This document shows, piece by piece, positions 46,105-61,345 of a DNA stretch of 64,000 bases (the stretch's first letter is position 1; every line of letters begins with the position of its first letter). The translations under genes were made by a program, and so were the position numbers. The notes beneath the pieces are model-generated. The model was not told where the DNA came from and ran no database searches. It was given only the letters and a program-made list of their open reading frames with translations. The stretch lies in NCBI RefSeq assembly GCF_027887165.1, contig NC_077231.1, positions 189,476,834 to 189,540,833 of the forward strand, read 5' to 3'. The DNA comes from Monodelphis domestica. Lineage: Eukaryota > Chordata > Mammalia > Didelphimorphia > Didelphidae.

Positions 46105-47160
46105 AACCTAGAGTGTGAGGATTCCCTTTGTTCCGCTTTTGGATCTGTGTCCTTTCCCACAGCAAATCCACCTGGCTGCTTTCTCTCGGTGACATTTTGA
46201 GCCAGGGGGTGGCAGTGGGTGGGTGGGTGGGGTGGAGAGAAACGAAATGCAAGAGGGAGGAGGGGAAGGGAGGGAGGAGAAAGGTCGAAGGTGGGGGGAG
46301 GGAGAAACAAGGAGCCTCTAATAACCTGCCGTGCCAGGGGCTTGCTTGCTTCTTGATTTATTTATTTATTTTGCGTTTCTTTTTCTTTATTGGCACAACC
46401 ATCCGCGCAGCCCCGGGAGCTCGGGGAGATGCGGGACCACCCACTGGAGGGGAAGGAGAGAGAAGCCCTCTCGCGCCCTCCCCCTGCTCCCGAGCGCCTC
46501 TTTCCGAGCCAGCGCACAGACTGCCAGCACCAACCCAGAGCCACCCACCGGAATGGGCAGCACCTCGAAGGCGGCTGCGGCGACGGCAGCGGTGGCCACT
46601 CTCTCCTGACTCCGGCAGTATCTGAGCTGCAGGATCGTGGGCTCACGCAGGAGCGGGAGGCGCATTAAGTTGGCTGGTGCGATTTCCCTTCCCCCTCTTC
46701 CCACCTTTTGAACTTGTTGCTCCTGCCGGGTCCCCCTTCAGCCAACCTTCTACCGCTCTTCTAGCCCCCTCCCCTCTACCCCGCCTCCTGATGCCCGTGG
46801 GCTCTTGAAGCGTAGAAGGGAGAAGACAGGCAAGCAGGCAGAGGGAGGCATGGGGGAAGGGGAAGAGCACCGCACGGCTGGAGCTTTTCGGCTGCTTCTT
46901 CCCCAGTGGAGCTGAGTCGGCGGCTCGGGAGATTCTCGCTTTGCCCAGTCTCTCATTCTGGATGCACGGATAAAAGAATAAAGTCTCTATGCAACTCAGC
47001 CCCGCGCCTGGACTTTCTCAGGTATGTACCGCAGACGAAGCACGTTCTTCTGGGCGGCAGATGCTGCCGCTGCTGTCACTGCTGCCAAAGAGGAGCCCGT
47101 TTGGGGTCTGTAACTGTGGAATTGCACGGGAGCTAAACTTGCAAAGAGAGTGAAGGGAAG
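46105..47160 (+). promoter_or_regulatory. KCND2 promoter region and CpG island
   Basis: GC content rises sharply against the AT-rich surroundings, and CpG dinucleotides cluster, densest at about 46390-46680 ('catccgcgcagccccgggag', 'ggctgcggcgacggcagcgg'). An inverted CCAAT box ('attggc') lies at about 46389. No TATA box is convincing, in keeping with CpG-island promoters. The transcription start cannot be fixed from sequence; it is probably between about 46.4 and 47.0 kb. Downstream sequence to 47929 would then be 5' leader. Several overlapping open frames of 70-165 codons here are a by-product of high GC and are not called. Confidence 0.7.
46989..47153 (+). CDS. Candidate upstream ORF in the KCND2 leader (54 codons)
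   Basis: An ATG at 46989 opens a 54-codon frame that ends at a TGA at 47151-47153. The predicted peptide starts MQLSPAPGLSQV and ends RELNLQRE, with no domain I know. The start context is weak (pyrimidine at -3, C at +4). It would only be translated if transcription starts upstream of it and the region is not spliced out; a strong donor-like site at 47022 lies inside it. It is listed as a possible translation regulator, not as an established gene. Confidence 0.25.
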   Translation: MQLSPAPGLSQVCTADEARSSGRQMLPLLSLLPKRSPFGVCNCGIARELNLQRE

Positions 47161-49050
<1,890 letters not shown>

Positions 49051-49866
49051 GCCATGATGGGGAATGGCATGCCATTGAAGGGTGGGCACAAAGCATTATG
49101 GTCACAACGGCGAGAAAGTGGTGTTTCTAAGCATCCCAACCTGGTGAAGAGAAATTGGTTTTTCTTGTTGTCTAGACTTGATTTCTTTAGGTAATATTTA
49201 TATTTGGAAAGTGTCCATGATGATAAGTTTTGGTGTATTTTAATAGGGGAATGCTCATGCACAAAGTTCTAGTGACAAAACTGAAATCCCTGCATGAAAA
49301 TGGTCATTTAGTATTCTGAAAACTATACATAAGCTAAGCCCTGGAAACACTAAATCAAGCTAAGCCCTGGAAACAAATCCATCTGCCTCCAGACACATGG
49401 ATAGAAAATAGAAGTAAAAAAAAAATAGATTTTACTAATTCTATTACCATGTTCTCAAAATTATATATGTGCATATATCCCAAGTGAAAAGTTAGTATTA
49501 TGCTTTCAACAAGAATATCATATGATCAGAATCTACATGCTGTAGAGATAAAATTATGACCCACTCTCACCCAGGTTTTGTAATCTTTATTGTATAGGAC
49601 CATGCAATGAAATAAAACATAGCTTATTTTCATTGAATAGTAGATTCCATTTTAAAGATACTTGTCATCATAAGAAGTTGAAGAAAGGCAAAGAAATCTC
49701 ATCTATCTATTCTATGAAAAATTATTTATTTTGACACTTATTTATTATGCAGATATATATCATATGTATATTTATATGTCAAGTACATAGGTGATTAAGT
49801 TTAAATTGTCTAAATCAAACTCATTCAAAAAGAAGAAACTTTTGAGCAGCTTAAAACTATTTATTT

Positions 49867-49890
49867 ACACACACACACACACACACACAC
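49867..49890. repeat. (AC)n microsatellite
   Basis: A short uninterrupted AC array in intron 1. Confidence 0.95.
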
Positions 49891-52800
49891 TCAGTTCCCT
49901 AGACTACAGATCCCATCATGCAATATATGGGTTCCATGGATGTAAGTAAAAATAAAGTAGTAACAATTGAAGTTAGTTGTTACCAAGGACCACAAATATA
50001 GAAATGTTTGCCTTCTAGAATGCTCTTGTGTATTTCCTTATCATACTTCCAAAACATAGAAACAAGGAAAAATGGTTTATTTTTTAAAAGAAGATAATTA
50101 AAATAGAAAATTTTATTGGACTTAATATTCAAAAGTCAGCAAAATGGTTAATGATGTTATTCTGACTGGTGAAAAATAGGCTCATTTTAAGCATTAGAAA
50201 TATAATAAGATTGTTTCAGTCTTTTATAAGTTCATAACTAACTCAAGGAATGATGTTAATTCCCTTTCTGCATCCTTATGTTTTCATTGCATATGCAATA
50301 TTTAGTAAAGATTTAGTAATGTTTGGGGGTAGGGGGGTGTTGTTCTCCTAACTGCTTTTTAAGTTCTGTGTGGATGGTTAATTTATTTGGCTTCTTTAGT
50401 AATGCAAATTATGATTTAGTTTAATGTCTATTCAGTTTCATTAATCATGTCCTATTGAGATAAGGTGTTTAATTTTGCACAGTTAACTAATGCAACATAC
50501 CTCATAGGCTGAAGAATTTATTTTCCCAAATTATAAATGATTAAGAATGTTGAAACATGATTTATCATTTTCCTCAACTCTTTCCAACTTCTTGCTGATA
50601 ACCTCCTGGAGCCTTCTGTAAAAACTGAGGGAAAAAATCCTTCATTGTTATAAGAAAAAAAATGCACATCCTATTTTCTGTATTTTCACTTCAGCTATTT
50701 TTTTAATCTTTTTTTGACCACTTAACAGTTTACTTCCTCTGGGTACTTATTCCTTATGGAAATCCCTTCCCAAACTTCTACTTCATATCACTTAATTTTG
50801 TTGTTGGAGAGAACTATTACTGTGTTAACAAGCAGACTAGTAAATTTAAGTTGGGAATAAAAAGTGGAAGATATACATTAAAGGAATAGATATGTATTTT
50901 TCATACAGATTTTCATGTTAAGAAGAAAAGAAGGCAGGAAATATAAGGAATTATTTATAAATAGAACTGCTGTCCATGAGATGTCAGTGAGTCTTCAGTA
51001 ATGTGATTCTATAGGTTGAAGACAAGGATTGCTAGTCTAATGAAAGCTGAGGATAAATTCAGAGAAGTGATTTAAATGTTGCCTTGTAGACTGGAGAGGA
51101 GTTCAGTAGTTCTGTTTGATTCTTGAAGGTAACTTTTATCAGCTGATTAAGTGATGGTAATAAGTCTTTTGTGTTTTCTGGGAAAAAAGAAGTAATTTTA
51201 AAATACCACTGACAACATTTTATTACATAAATGAAATGCAGATTCAGAATCAATCTATTTACATTTTGAAAGGGTTTGGGAATCTGAATCATAATGTATG
51301 AATAAAATCTCTGCAGTGGGATTTATTTCAAGTGTTCCATATGTAAGAGCTTTAGGGGAATCAAATGCATCTTTTCTGAGAAATTGGAAGTAAACTAGAT
51401 TCCATTTTTTAAGATATTAGCTCTGCTGACATCTTAGGTTTAAGAAAATAATTTTCAAAAAGTTCTACTAATTAGTAACAGATTATATCCTGCATACATA
51501 TGTCACTTGAACTCACTTTCAGACTATTAAAAGTATGTTAAGATATGTGGAGTTCAGAATGATTAGGTAAATGATTAGAGAGTTTAAATTTGTTATATAA
51601 AAATATCTTTAACAAATGTTTTTATTCCAAATCTTTAAAATCCCGAATTATCAGCCATAAATTCAATCATTTTCATTGTTAAACAAGTTATGGTGTGTAT
51701 TGAATGTAAATTGTATATTTGAAATTCCGTTTTGAAGATATCTGAAAGAATATACATATTATAGCGAGTTTATTTTTTGTATAATGAATCAAATGTTGCC
51801 ATCCAGATATAAAATGTAATGAAAAGCTATAGCCTAGCATTATCTATTTTCTCTGCACTTTAGAATGGTGATAAACAGTAAACTTTCTAGGGAAAAGTAT
51901 GTAATGACAGGAGTTAATGGTAAGCTCTATTTGGTAGAAAATCAGAAACTTTCCATTACATTTTCTGGGCTATTTTACAGTGGCTATTATTTTTAATAGT
52001 GCTAATATACATCACTAATGATAATAGAAGTAGTGATAATGGAATCTAAATCAGTGGTTATTGGAAGTTCCAACCAGTAAGAACATTAACCACAGGAGGT
52101 GAAATACTTAAGAGCCTGGTCATTAGGTGTTGGCAGTACCATCAAATGTCACCTAGTTAATTGTTTATACCATCAGTGCTGTTTTATGTGTGCAGTAATA
52201 AATGTGTTCATCTTAGGATGCATCAATCCACCTTAGAATTATCAATTGTCCTGAAATCTTACACACTAAAATGTAGATGTAGGCCAATATCATGTGAACA
52301 GTTATTTCAGGTTTGGGCATAATAAACATTTAAAGTATTGTTATGGTTCTTATACTCTATGAAGAAATAGATTTGAGTTTAGAAAGAGCTGCTAATAATA
52401 ATAACTGTTGAATTTAGAAAAAAAAATTTAGCAATTTATACAAGGGATACTAAAATATGTGAAATTGTTTTATTTTTAAGTTGGTTGGCAATTTGGGTAA
52501 ATTAAATTGAGGATTCCTTTCTCCTTAGGGGGTAAATCTAATAAGTGAATGAACATTACACATATATGTGTATATATGTATACGTACCTTCTTTTTCCCT
52601 ATTTCCTTCATGATTACTGTCCTTGACTCTGTCAGAGAATGGAAGAATAAATACAAATAGAAATACTTCTATTTTTTTATCAATAAATGCTGAGTATGTA
52701 GTAATAATGCACTAGTTAACAATCCATGCTATTCACTTCCCATTCATACTCCCAATGAAGTTCTCTGGCTGAATGAAATGAATGGAAATTTGTATATATT

Positions 52801-53374
52801 TGTGATTTTAGCCAAATTGAGTGAGTTATTTGAAATGCAATTAGTACTCTAAATATATATGTATACATATGTATACCTACATAAGCACAAATGCATGTGC
52901 ATTTCAAAGGCTCTTCAGTTTTCTGAGGGTAGCTCAATCTCACAGCCTCAGAGTTAGCAAAGTTACTGAGTGACAGTCTTAGTAATTTGGAGAGTTATTA
53001 TCTTAGAACAATAGTTACACTAGGGTTTTCAGTTGTTCATGATTACTGAACAACTAAATCGTCTTTTAAAAATATAGATTGCATTTACTTTTATTGCATA
53101 CCAGTGTTAAAGACATTCTTCTAAATCTCCAGGGATGACCCATCTGTTAATGTACTTGCTCTATCTAACCCCCAATGCTAATTTTTATGGGTAGAAAGGG
53201 AGCAGAATGCATATTAACAAGCATATATCAACAAGGAAAAAAAAGACTGAAAAGGAACTTTCAGAAGAAAAAGGAATGAAACATAAGTAGTTCATAGTAA
53301 TTCCTAAGAAATACTATTTCTGTGTTTTGTATCTCTTTCTAATTTTCAAAACAAATTTCTTTTCATCACAGAAG

Positions 53375-53500
53375 GTAGACAGTGTTGCATGATGGCTAGA
53401 GAACTGCCCTTAAACTAAGGGAGGCTTAGGTACAAGTCCTGTGTTTAACATAGACTGACATGTACACAGGCAAAATATAAAACTTCTCAGGGACTTATCT
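53375..53500 (+). mobile_element. tRNA-derived SINE fragment
   Basis: 'gttgcatgatggctagagaa' and 'ggcttaggtacaagtcctgt' fit a decayed tRNA-like SINE head. The 3' body is poorly preserved. Confidence 0.5.
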
Positions 53501-53639
53501 AAGACTTGATGTTTCAGTATGGATTTGAATTAGACTTTCCCTCTCCCAATGAAATCACAGATTTGGATTTCCTCCACCAAAAAAAAAGTCAGGAATTTAA
53601 AAAAAAGAAAGAAAAACTAATGTTCCATATTCCAAATCA

Positions 53640-54860
53640 AAGTCTGGGATCACAACTTTGAGAAATTCCCAAGTAGATGAAGAAAAAAAATTATTTTGAT
53701 TACTGAAAGTTAGGGAAACATACTACCTGTCAGATTTGTAGATATTCGAGGAATTTATGAATCAACATGAGAGCGATCATTATAAAATGTACAATTAATA
53801 ATTTTGAATACATTACATTGAAAAGATTTTGTACAATAAAAGAAATGCTTCTCAGATTAGAATGGAAGCAGAAAGTAAGGAAAAATTTTTTAGAGAACCT
53901 CAGATAGAGGTCTCATATCTTAAAGATATAATCAACTTTGTCAAAATTATAAGACTAAGAGAGTCACCCCAATTGATAAATGTCCAAAAGAAGAACAGAC
54001 AATTCTCAGATGAAGGAATCAAATCATAGAGAGGTATATGAAGAAATTATTCAAATTACTACTGATTAGAGAAATGCAAATCAAAACAACTCTGATATTA
54101 CCTCACATCCACCAGATTGACTAAAGTGACAAAAGGGCAAAATGACAATTGTTGGAGGGGATGTGGAAAAGTGAGGACACTAACACACTTGGTGGAGCTG
54201 TGAATTGTTCCAAACATTTTGGATAACAATTTGGAATAACATTCAGAGAATTATAAAACTGTACATACCTTTAGATCCATCATTAGTATTGTTGGGTCTA
54301 TTTCCCAAGAATATTAGGAAATAGGAAAATAATCTATATTCCAAAATATTTATAGCATCTGGCCTTTGTGGTGGCAAAGACATGGAAACTGAGAGGATGA
54401 CCATCAGTTGGGGAATGACTAAACACATTTTTAGCACATGATTGTGATGGAATACTACTGCATTGTAAGAAATGATGAACAAACGGTTTTTTTTTTAAAC
54501 CCTGGAAAGAACTATACAAGATAATGAATAGTGACATGAGTAGAACTAGGAGAACATGATGCATAGCCACAGAACTAGTACTGAAGAATAAATTAAGAAT
54601 ATTACTTCAAGAAAGTGAACAGAAATATAAAACATTTAAGACTTAATTTATATAAACATGTTGGCCTCCTTGAGAACATCCTGTGTGATGTGGGAAGGTA
54701 GCAATGGGTTGGGACAGGACCTATCATATAGAGTGGAAGAAAACTAACATACAGGAGATTTGTGATTTCATTAGTATAATATGTTTTATCTATATATAGA
54801 AGTGATTGTTTTTTTGATTCACAAATATTCAGAATGTGAATTTAAAAAGTAAAATAAATA
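53640..54860 (+). mobile_element. Older L1 subfamily, ORF2 3' part and 3' UTR
   Basis: Plus-strand decayed L1 with 'actactgattagagaaatgc', 'aaatcaaaacaactctgata', 'ttgttggaggggatgtggaa', 'agttggggaatgactaaaca', 'gtgatggaatactactgcat', and a 3' UTR containing 'tgatgtgggaaggtagcaat'. It parallels the copy at 35.5-37.0 kb. It lies in the sense direction within intron 1. Confidence 0.75.
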
Positions 54861-56314
54861 AATCTGGAGACATAAAACAAAACAACTAAAACATTTCTGT
54901 ACTTCCCCAGAAATTAAATCTGAATCCCCCTCCTTTTTCCTCAGTTTAGTACTTTTGCCTGGCTGTTTTTAATGAAGCTTACTAATTATTTTTATAGCAT
55001 TTCTATTTTAAAATGTTTTGTGAACAATTATTCTATGAAACAAAAGAACGAGGTAACTATATAAAATTATAGTATATCAAGGATATCAATTATTTAAAAT
55101 AATAGAAAGGGGATTTAACATAGACATATAGCTATATAGATTGTCAAAAGAAATAATAGACCTAATGCCCTCTCTTTATGTCTGTCCGATGATTCAGATT
55201 CCAATGTTTTGGAAATGTTGTATTTGGATCTCTTATAACCATTTGTGCAGAGACTTGTGGCTTGACAAATCATTATTGAAGATGAAAAGATATATCTTCC
55301 CCTTTGCTACTATTGATACAATGATATTGGTTAATGTTTCATCTCAAGCATATTTATTTGCAAGTTGGGAAATGCCATAATTTATTTCCCCACCAAAACA
55401 CCACACATTTTTATAATCTGTCATTTTGAGAATGTCATAATGGATTTCTAAAATATTTAGTTGCCCCTTAATGAAAATAGAACCCAAGTTGTAGAAGAAA
55501 TGTAAAACTCTATTGCAGTACATGTCAAATCTACTCTTAATTTCATTGCCACCTATGTATCATATTTCAAGTCATAAACAATTATGATTTGAAGCAGATA
55601 CTGTATGAGGAACATACTTTTTTTTTCTTTCATTCAGTTGGTGTAGCATCGCTAATGAATATTAATGAATAATGAGTATTTAGTTCTCAGATCAATTACA
55701 CAGAAATATATCAGGAGAAGACAATATGCACCAGTTTAAACCATATCTTTGGTAGGTTCCTTTCTCTAAACAGAACCAGTAAGCATGAAACAAAGTAAGA
55801 AATTCAGTTTCAAGTTTTTTTTTTAAACTTCCTAATGCCACTAGCAGATTTTATCTTAGATCATAACATAGAAGTGCATTTATTCATATCAAAGAACTCT
55901 TGGCTATCCAAGTCTTTTAGAGTATGGTAAATGGCATGGATGGAAATATAGATGATTTAGAGACTAAGAAAGAAAAAAATGAATTGAATATTTCTCTCTC
56001 CTCCCAGTTTTTTAAAAAATTGCATTTTTTTGGATCATAAGACTTCCTATGATAATAAAAGCAAGAGTTTCCTCTCTGAGAAACAGATTTCCCTCTTCTA
56101 TATTCAACTTTCATGCCTGTCTAATTAGGTAATTTTTCCCTTGTCTCTTTTTGTGGGGAGCTCATCCAGTCCATTAAGGGTAGTCAGTCATTACTTGTCC
56201 TTTGTGATCTCATGATTGGCAAGACCAAAATTCCCATTCCCTAACTTAGCAGCTTTCTTCTGTAGTTTCTCCACTGTCCACAGAAGGCCATTCTTTCAGT
56301 TCTAAGGCCAGTAC

Positions 56315-56640
56315 TGTCTAACTTTTTTTTTAACAACTACATGTTATAACAAATTTCCACACATGTTTTCCTAAGTTATATGACTGAATTTTTATCCCTC
56401 CCTTCTCTTCCACATCCTGATGCTCATAGGATTGATCTGGGTTAAATATATTGTCATGCAAAGCATATTTCCATATTGCTCATTTTTGTAAGTGATTAAT
56501 CTGACAAAATGTAAACCCAAATAAGCAATTAAAAAATAGTATGCTCTCATCTACATTGTGACTCCAACAGTTCTTTCTCTGGAAGTGGGTAGCATTCTAT
56601 GTCATGTTTCAGTTTATTCTAACTGGTCATAAGAATCCCA
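56315..56640 (-). mobile_element. L1 3'-end fragment
   Basis: Reverse-complement 3' UTR of an older L1: 'cctgatgctcataggattga', 'agtatgctctcatctacatt', 'ccaacagttctttctctgga', 'agtgggtagcattctatgtc'. It may continue weakly to the right. Confidence 0.6.
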
Positions 56641-57104
56641 ATGTAGCTGCAAGGCTTTAGATATTCTCATTTGCCTCCTGCAGTTCTTCTAAGAGACCAA
56701 GGTTTGGTTTTTGCAAGTTGCTATTGGTCTTTTCTAATTTATCTATTCTTTGGTAGTCACTGAGTGCAGATGAATCCATAAGTTCATCATGAACCACATG
56801 ACATTCAACTTATAACAGCTTGGAGATGTCCATCTCAAACCTCTGATTCATGGTCTTTTCCATGTGCACCAAGGTCAGATTTAGCAGTATATTTTTTTTT
56901 TATAAAATTTACTATCATTTCTAAGTTTTCATGTTATAGAATCATGGGTTTGTGGCTTCTCCATGTGTTTGTATATCCTAGGTTATGGATAGATAGGAAG
57001 GTTAATATAGTCAAAATTGGTAGTTTTTCACCCAGTTTTCTCAGCACTTTGATAATAATCTACATAAGACTCAAAAGTTTTCCTAGTTATCAGCTAGAGT
57101 CATA
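56641..57104. other. Intron DNA, possibly repeat-derived
   Basis: The stretch 56650-56880 has repeat-like character, but I cannot place it in a family. Confidence 0.3.
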
Positions 57105-57215
57105 AATTCATGTAGTTTTAGAGGTGGAAATGACTTAGGATATAGTCTGCCAACTGAGATCTAAAGATGTTATATAACATGTTCAAGATTACAGAATAAT
57201 GAATGTGATACTGCT
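57105..57215 (-). mobile_element. MIR-like SINE, degraded
   Basis: 'tagttttagaggtggaaatg' then 'acatgttcaagattacag' fit the reverse complement of a MIR-like element. Weak. Confidence 0.4.
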
Positions 57216-57814
57216 TTAATTGATTTTTTCAGGTTTTGACATCCCTTTTCCTCTGTAGAGTTCATGGTACCACATTAACATATTTTATAATAAAGCTTCC
57301 AAAATATTGTTAGGAAAAATGAAGAGCTGAAATTGGATAGTTTCTCTTTATCACCCCTTAATGTTGGTACTTGTTTGGTCTCAAACTACTCAGAACTTCA
57401 TTTCCAAGTGTCCTTCCCCAAATTATTCATGTATGGGGAATAATAAAGACATAGATATTCCCACTCTTAAAGAACTAACTCATTCTCTCTGCCATTGTGA
57501 ATTATCAATATATTTGGAGTGGTGGCTTCACTGATTGTTAAGTGTTTTTTTTTTTTGGCCTCATGTAGATATCCAAAAGATGAATTAAGTCTCTTTTAGT
57601 CATATCAGCTGTTCAAAAATTAGAAAGTGTTGACTGAATAAAGTTCTTATTTGAATATCTACTCTGAATGGTCCACTAGAAAAGGTAGGAGATAATTGTC
57701 TGATTTGCTGATAGTTCAAGTGGAACTGGACCTAGGTTTAAGTAGAACATTTCCTCATATCTTATATATCCCCAGCCCCAATGACTTTTCATTTTTCTCC
57801 TTTGTTTGCCTAGA

Positions 57815-58020
57815 TTTAAAAAATAAAGTCTTCACCTTCTGTCTTGGAATCTACACTGTGGCAGTTCCAAAGCAGAAGAGTGGTAAGGGCTAAGCAACTT
57901 GGGTTAAGTGCCTTGTGCAGGGATATAAAGGTAGAAAGTGTCTGTGGTCACATTTGAACACCAGCCTTCTCATCTCTAGGCTTGGTTTCTCTATCCACTG
58001 AGAAACCTAGCTGCACCTTC
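57815..58020 (-). mobile_element. Marsupial tRNA-derived SINE
   Basis: Clear module order in reverse: 'caccttctgtcttggaatct', 'agttccaaagcagaagagtg', 'gggctaagcaacttgggtta', 'ctctatccactgagaaacct', 'agctgcacc'. The right end is the complement of the tRNA-like head with its A box. Confidence 0.85.
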
Positions 58021-58689
58021 CTTTGACTTTTTAAAGATAGTGTAATGATATGTGGAAAAATATAGAAAGGCTAGATGATGACACAGAAAACACTAATAAA
58101 AATGAGAATTTAATTCCCTTTTTAGAATTTGTGGAATGTGATATGTTCAAATTCATTATTCTATTTTATTGTCTTTCTAAAAATTAACAGTAAAATCCTC
58201 AAATAATAATTATTTTAAAGTGGTGAAAGGAGTTATTTCAGTGCATGCATATGTTTATTTCTTGAGTTATTTACTTACTATCACAGTTCAGTACAGTAAA
58301 AAAAATAATAAATTACCTGGAATCTCTTTGTACAGTCAAACAAGTAAGCTACAATTGACTAAGATTGTTTAAATACTCTTTCTAACTGTATATTCTTTGA
58401 GGCAGCATGCAAAATTATAACAAATAGTTGAAATAACTAAAATACAAGTAAAATTTGCACAGAAATAAATCACTTGCCACCGGTGAGGATTGAATGCCAT
58501 TGGAGATTGGATTTAAGCTTTGAATTTCATGCTAATTTAGACACAAGGGGAAAGAAGAAGTAAAACCACTCTTGATTAGGAAAAGGAAAAATGCAAGTTC
58601 TTCTAGAGGGATAATCTTTTGCCTGACTCTGGATTCTAAGATGAATTTATTGTATGGTTTCTAATAGAAGTGACAGTGAGTAGTATCAT

Positions 58690-58880
58690 AAATTTATAAC
58701 TGAAAGAATCCTTAAGGGATATCTATTCCAGTCTGCTAACTTTACAGATGTTCCAGTGAAGTGACTTTTTACATTGCCAATGCCATACAGGTAGTTAGTG
58801 GAAAAACTGAGATTTAAAACTAGATCCTTTAAATCTAAATTCAATTTTTTCCTACTCATTATGCTGCCTTCAATTACTAT
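58690..58880 (-). mobile_element. MIR-like SINE
   Basis: 'aactttacagatgttccagt', 'gaagtgactttttacattgc', 'catacaggtagttagtggaa', 'aaaactgagatttaaaacta', ending near 'cattatgctgcct'. This is a standard reverse-complement order. Confidence 0.65.
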
Positions 58881-59759
58881 TAAAAAAGGGGAAACATCTT
58901 TCAAATAAATGTTTCTTACTTCAACCCTCTTTAAAAACCTAGCAATAGAACTCTAAGTCTCAACTGAGTAAAGACATTGTGTGGGGAAGTAAAATACTAT
59001 GGTTTAGTCAAGCATTTTGCTGATAATCTGACTTACTACAGGAATGGACTTTTTAGAGAATCCAGAGAAATGAAGAGTTAATGTGTCCATCAAGATGTCT
59101 CATTCAAGTATTTGTTATCTAAAGTGAACTTTTGGCATGTGCTGGATAAAAATCAATACATAGTTGAATTCTCTGTCAGTGCCTGATATGCCAATATTCT
59201 TGCTGATGATTAAAGAAAGATGTCTATACTAGAGATAACAGATGTATATGAAATAGTACTGACAATCTTTCATGAGAATTTAGAAGTCCAACTTATATTC
59301 TTTCTCCCCAAAATGAACATTTTACTTCTGTAGGGGAGTAGGTCATGAGAATGCATTGATTAGGGATAAACTTGTTTTGGAAATTAACTGCAATACTTCT
59401 GTTTCTTTATGGATGAAAGAAATAATTTGAGCTGGGAAGAAAAATATATTTATTTTAATTTTAATGGATTATTAATGGATAGAAGAGGTCCATCTCCAGC
59501 TGCCCTCCTTGGTATGAATGATATGAGAGTTCTTCCCTTAGGGCTTTGTCTCTGAAATCAGGTTAAACCCCCTAGTTCAATTATAGTCCTGTAATATTCT
59601 CAAACTCAATATTTACTAAAGTGAATACATTATCTTTACAAAAGAAATATTCCCCTCTTCTAAATTTCCCTATTATTGTTAAAAACAAAAACAAAAAAAC
59701 AAAAAAACTATCTCCTGATCTTTCAGACTTCAAACTCAGTAACATTAAATTCTTTTTTT

Positions 59760-60460
59760 ACACTAATTCCCCATATCCAATCTGTTGCCAAGTCTTGTCT
59801 TTTCTATATTAATAACATTTCTTGTATGTGTTTCCTTCTCTCTCATCATGCAACCACCATGCTAGTGTAGGCTCTTTTATCACCTCACCCAGATTTTGTA
59901 TCTATCTGCTTCAAATTTTTCCATTCTCCTGTTGCCAAAGCAATATTCCTTAAGTTCTGTCACATGTCTGAACATCTCCTCCAACTTAGGGAATTCCAAT
60001 GACTTCCTATTGCCTCTAGAAACAGATATAAGTACATTGTCATTTAAAGTCATTCATAATTTTGTCCTATCTTATCCTTCTAGTTTTCTTACATTTATTC
60101 TCCCCAATGTACTTTGCAATCCAGAAATGTCAGCCTTCTTGACACCGTATCTAGAATATTCTTCCTCCTTACTTCACCTCTGTCTCCTGGTTTCCTTCAG
60201 TATTAAATTCAAATCCCACCTTCTTTAGGAAAACTTTGTCTTCCTCTCTATCTCATGCTTTTCCACTGAGATAGTTTATCAAGATTCTATATTTCTTTTA
60301 TGTTATTATTTCTTATTGTTTCTCCCACTAGAATATAAACTTAAGGACAGAGAACATATATCCACACCCCCATCTTTGTATTCCTAGTGTTTTGAGTTCC
60401 TAATTCCTGGTACATAGTAATTGCTTAATAAATGCTAGATGCTTGAAAGACTGGCTTACT
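59760..60460 (+). mobile_element. L2 LINE, ORF2 end and 3' terminus
   Basis: One of the best L2 copies here. Plus-strand blocks in order: 'ccatatccaatctgttgcca', 'agtcttgtc', 'tcatcatgcaaccaccatgc' and 'cacctca', 'ttctcctgttgccaaagcaa', 'cagaaatgtcagccttcttg', 'caaatcccaccttctttagg', 'gtacatagtaattgcttaat'. The C-terminal ORF2 part is present but interrupted. Confidence 0.85.
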
Positions 60461-60689
60461 GGTAACCATCATTCCTTTCATTAACTTATGTAGGATTCTT
60501 TCTTTTGTTTCAACACATTCAACACATCTTATTCCAAACGGAATCTCCACAATACACAATCACTGAAAATGGTTAAGTAAAGCAATTTACAAGAGTGATT
60601 ATGGTTGATCACACATAAAAATCTCAGACTTTAGTAACTTTCCATTTCTTGAAAAGAAAGAACAGGTGGTTATGTTATAAGTTAATACC

Positions 60690-60830
60690 AAACAAGTCTC
60701 AGAGTTGAAAAGAATCTTAAGGGTCACCTAATTCTACCAATCCCTGAACCAGAAGCCTTCCTATAACACACTTTAAGTTCTATGGTGACAGGGACTCTTG
60801 TCCAATATTTTGCTCTAAGTTTAATTGCAT
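60690..60830 (-). mobile_element. CR1/L3 LINE 3'-end fragment
   Basis: 'agagttgaaaagaatcttaa', 'gggtcacctaattctaccaa', 'tccctgaaccagaagccttc', 'ctataacacactttaag' match the reverse complement of the CR1/L3 3' UTR. Confidence 0.5.
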
Positions 60831-60834
60831 TTTA

Positions 60835-61104
60835 ATGCCCTTTTCATTTATATAGTTGAAGTAATTGTACATGTTATCCTTTTCATTATATTTTTCATCT
60901 GCATACTTTATATGGTCCATTCCATATACCATTGAATAATTTATATACTTGCTATTGAAAATGGTACATTAACATCCCATTATATTTATATAATGCAATA
61001 TGCATGGACATTCTCCAAATATTAGTCATAATTTTCTCTGGTTTTCCCCCCTTCTATCTCTTGCTCTCACACTTCTGCTCTAGCTCTTTCTATCCCTCTG
61101 TCCC
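60835..61104 (-). mobile_element. L1 ORF2 C-terminal remnant, left part
   Basis: Very decayed. 'gtacattaacatcccattat' and 'ggacattctccaaatattag' follow the reverse complement of the L1 ORF2 end. It is split by a SINE and continues at 61346. Confidence 0.35.
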
Positions 61105-61345
61105 TTCCATTATTGCACAGTAGAGAGAGTGGTGGGCTGGATTCAGGAAGACCCCAGTTAAAATGTGGCCTCAGACATTCACTATGTGACCCTGGGTAAA
61201 TTGCTTTATCTCCATTTTCTTCAGTTTCCTCCATTCTAAAATGGGAATAATAATAGCATCTATGTGAGATGATGTTTGTAATGTAAAGCACTTAACATAG
61301 CATCTAGCATATAACATGTACTATATAAATACTTATTCTCTCTTC
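61105..61345 (+). mobile_element. MIR-like SINE inserted in an L1 remnant
   Basis: 'gcacagtagagagagtggtg', 'tggattcaggaagaccccag', 'acattcactatgtgaccctg', 'ggtaaattgctttatctcca', 'taaaatgggaataataatag', 'taaagcacttaacatagcat'. Well preserved, full length or nearly so. Confidence 0.85.

Noticed and set aside
46128-46704. Several overlapping 90-165 codon frames in the CpG island, both strands
   Set aside because: High GC content reduces stop codons. Frames overlap each other on both strands, with no recognisable domains.
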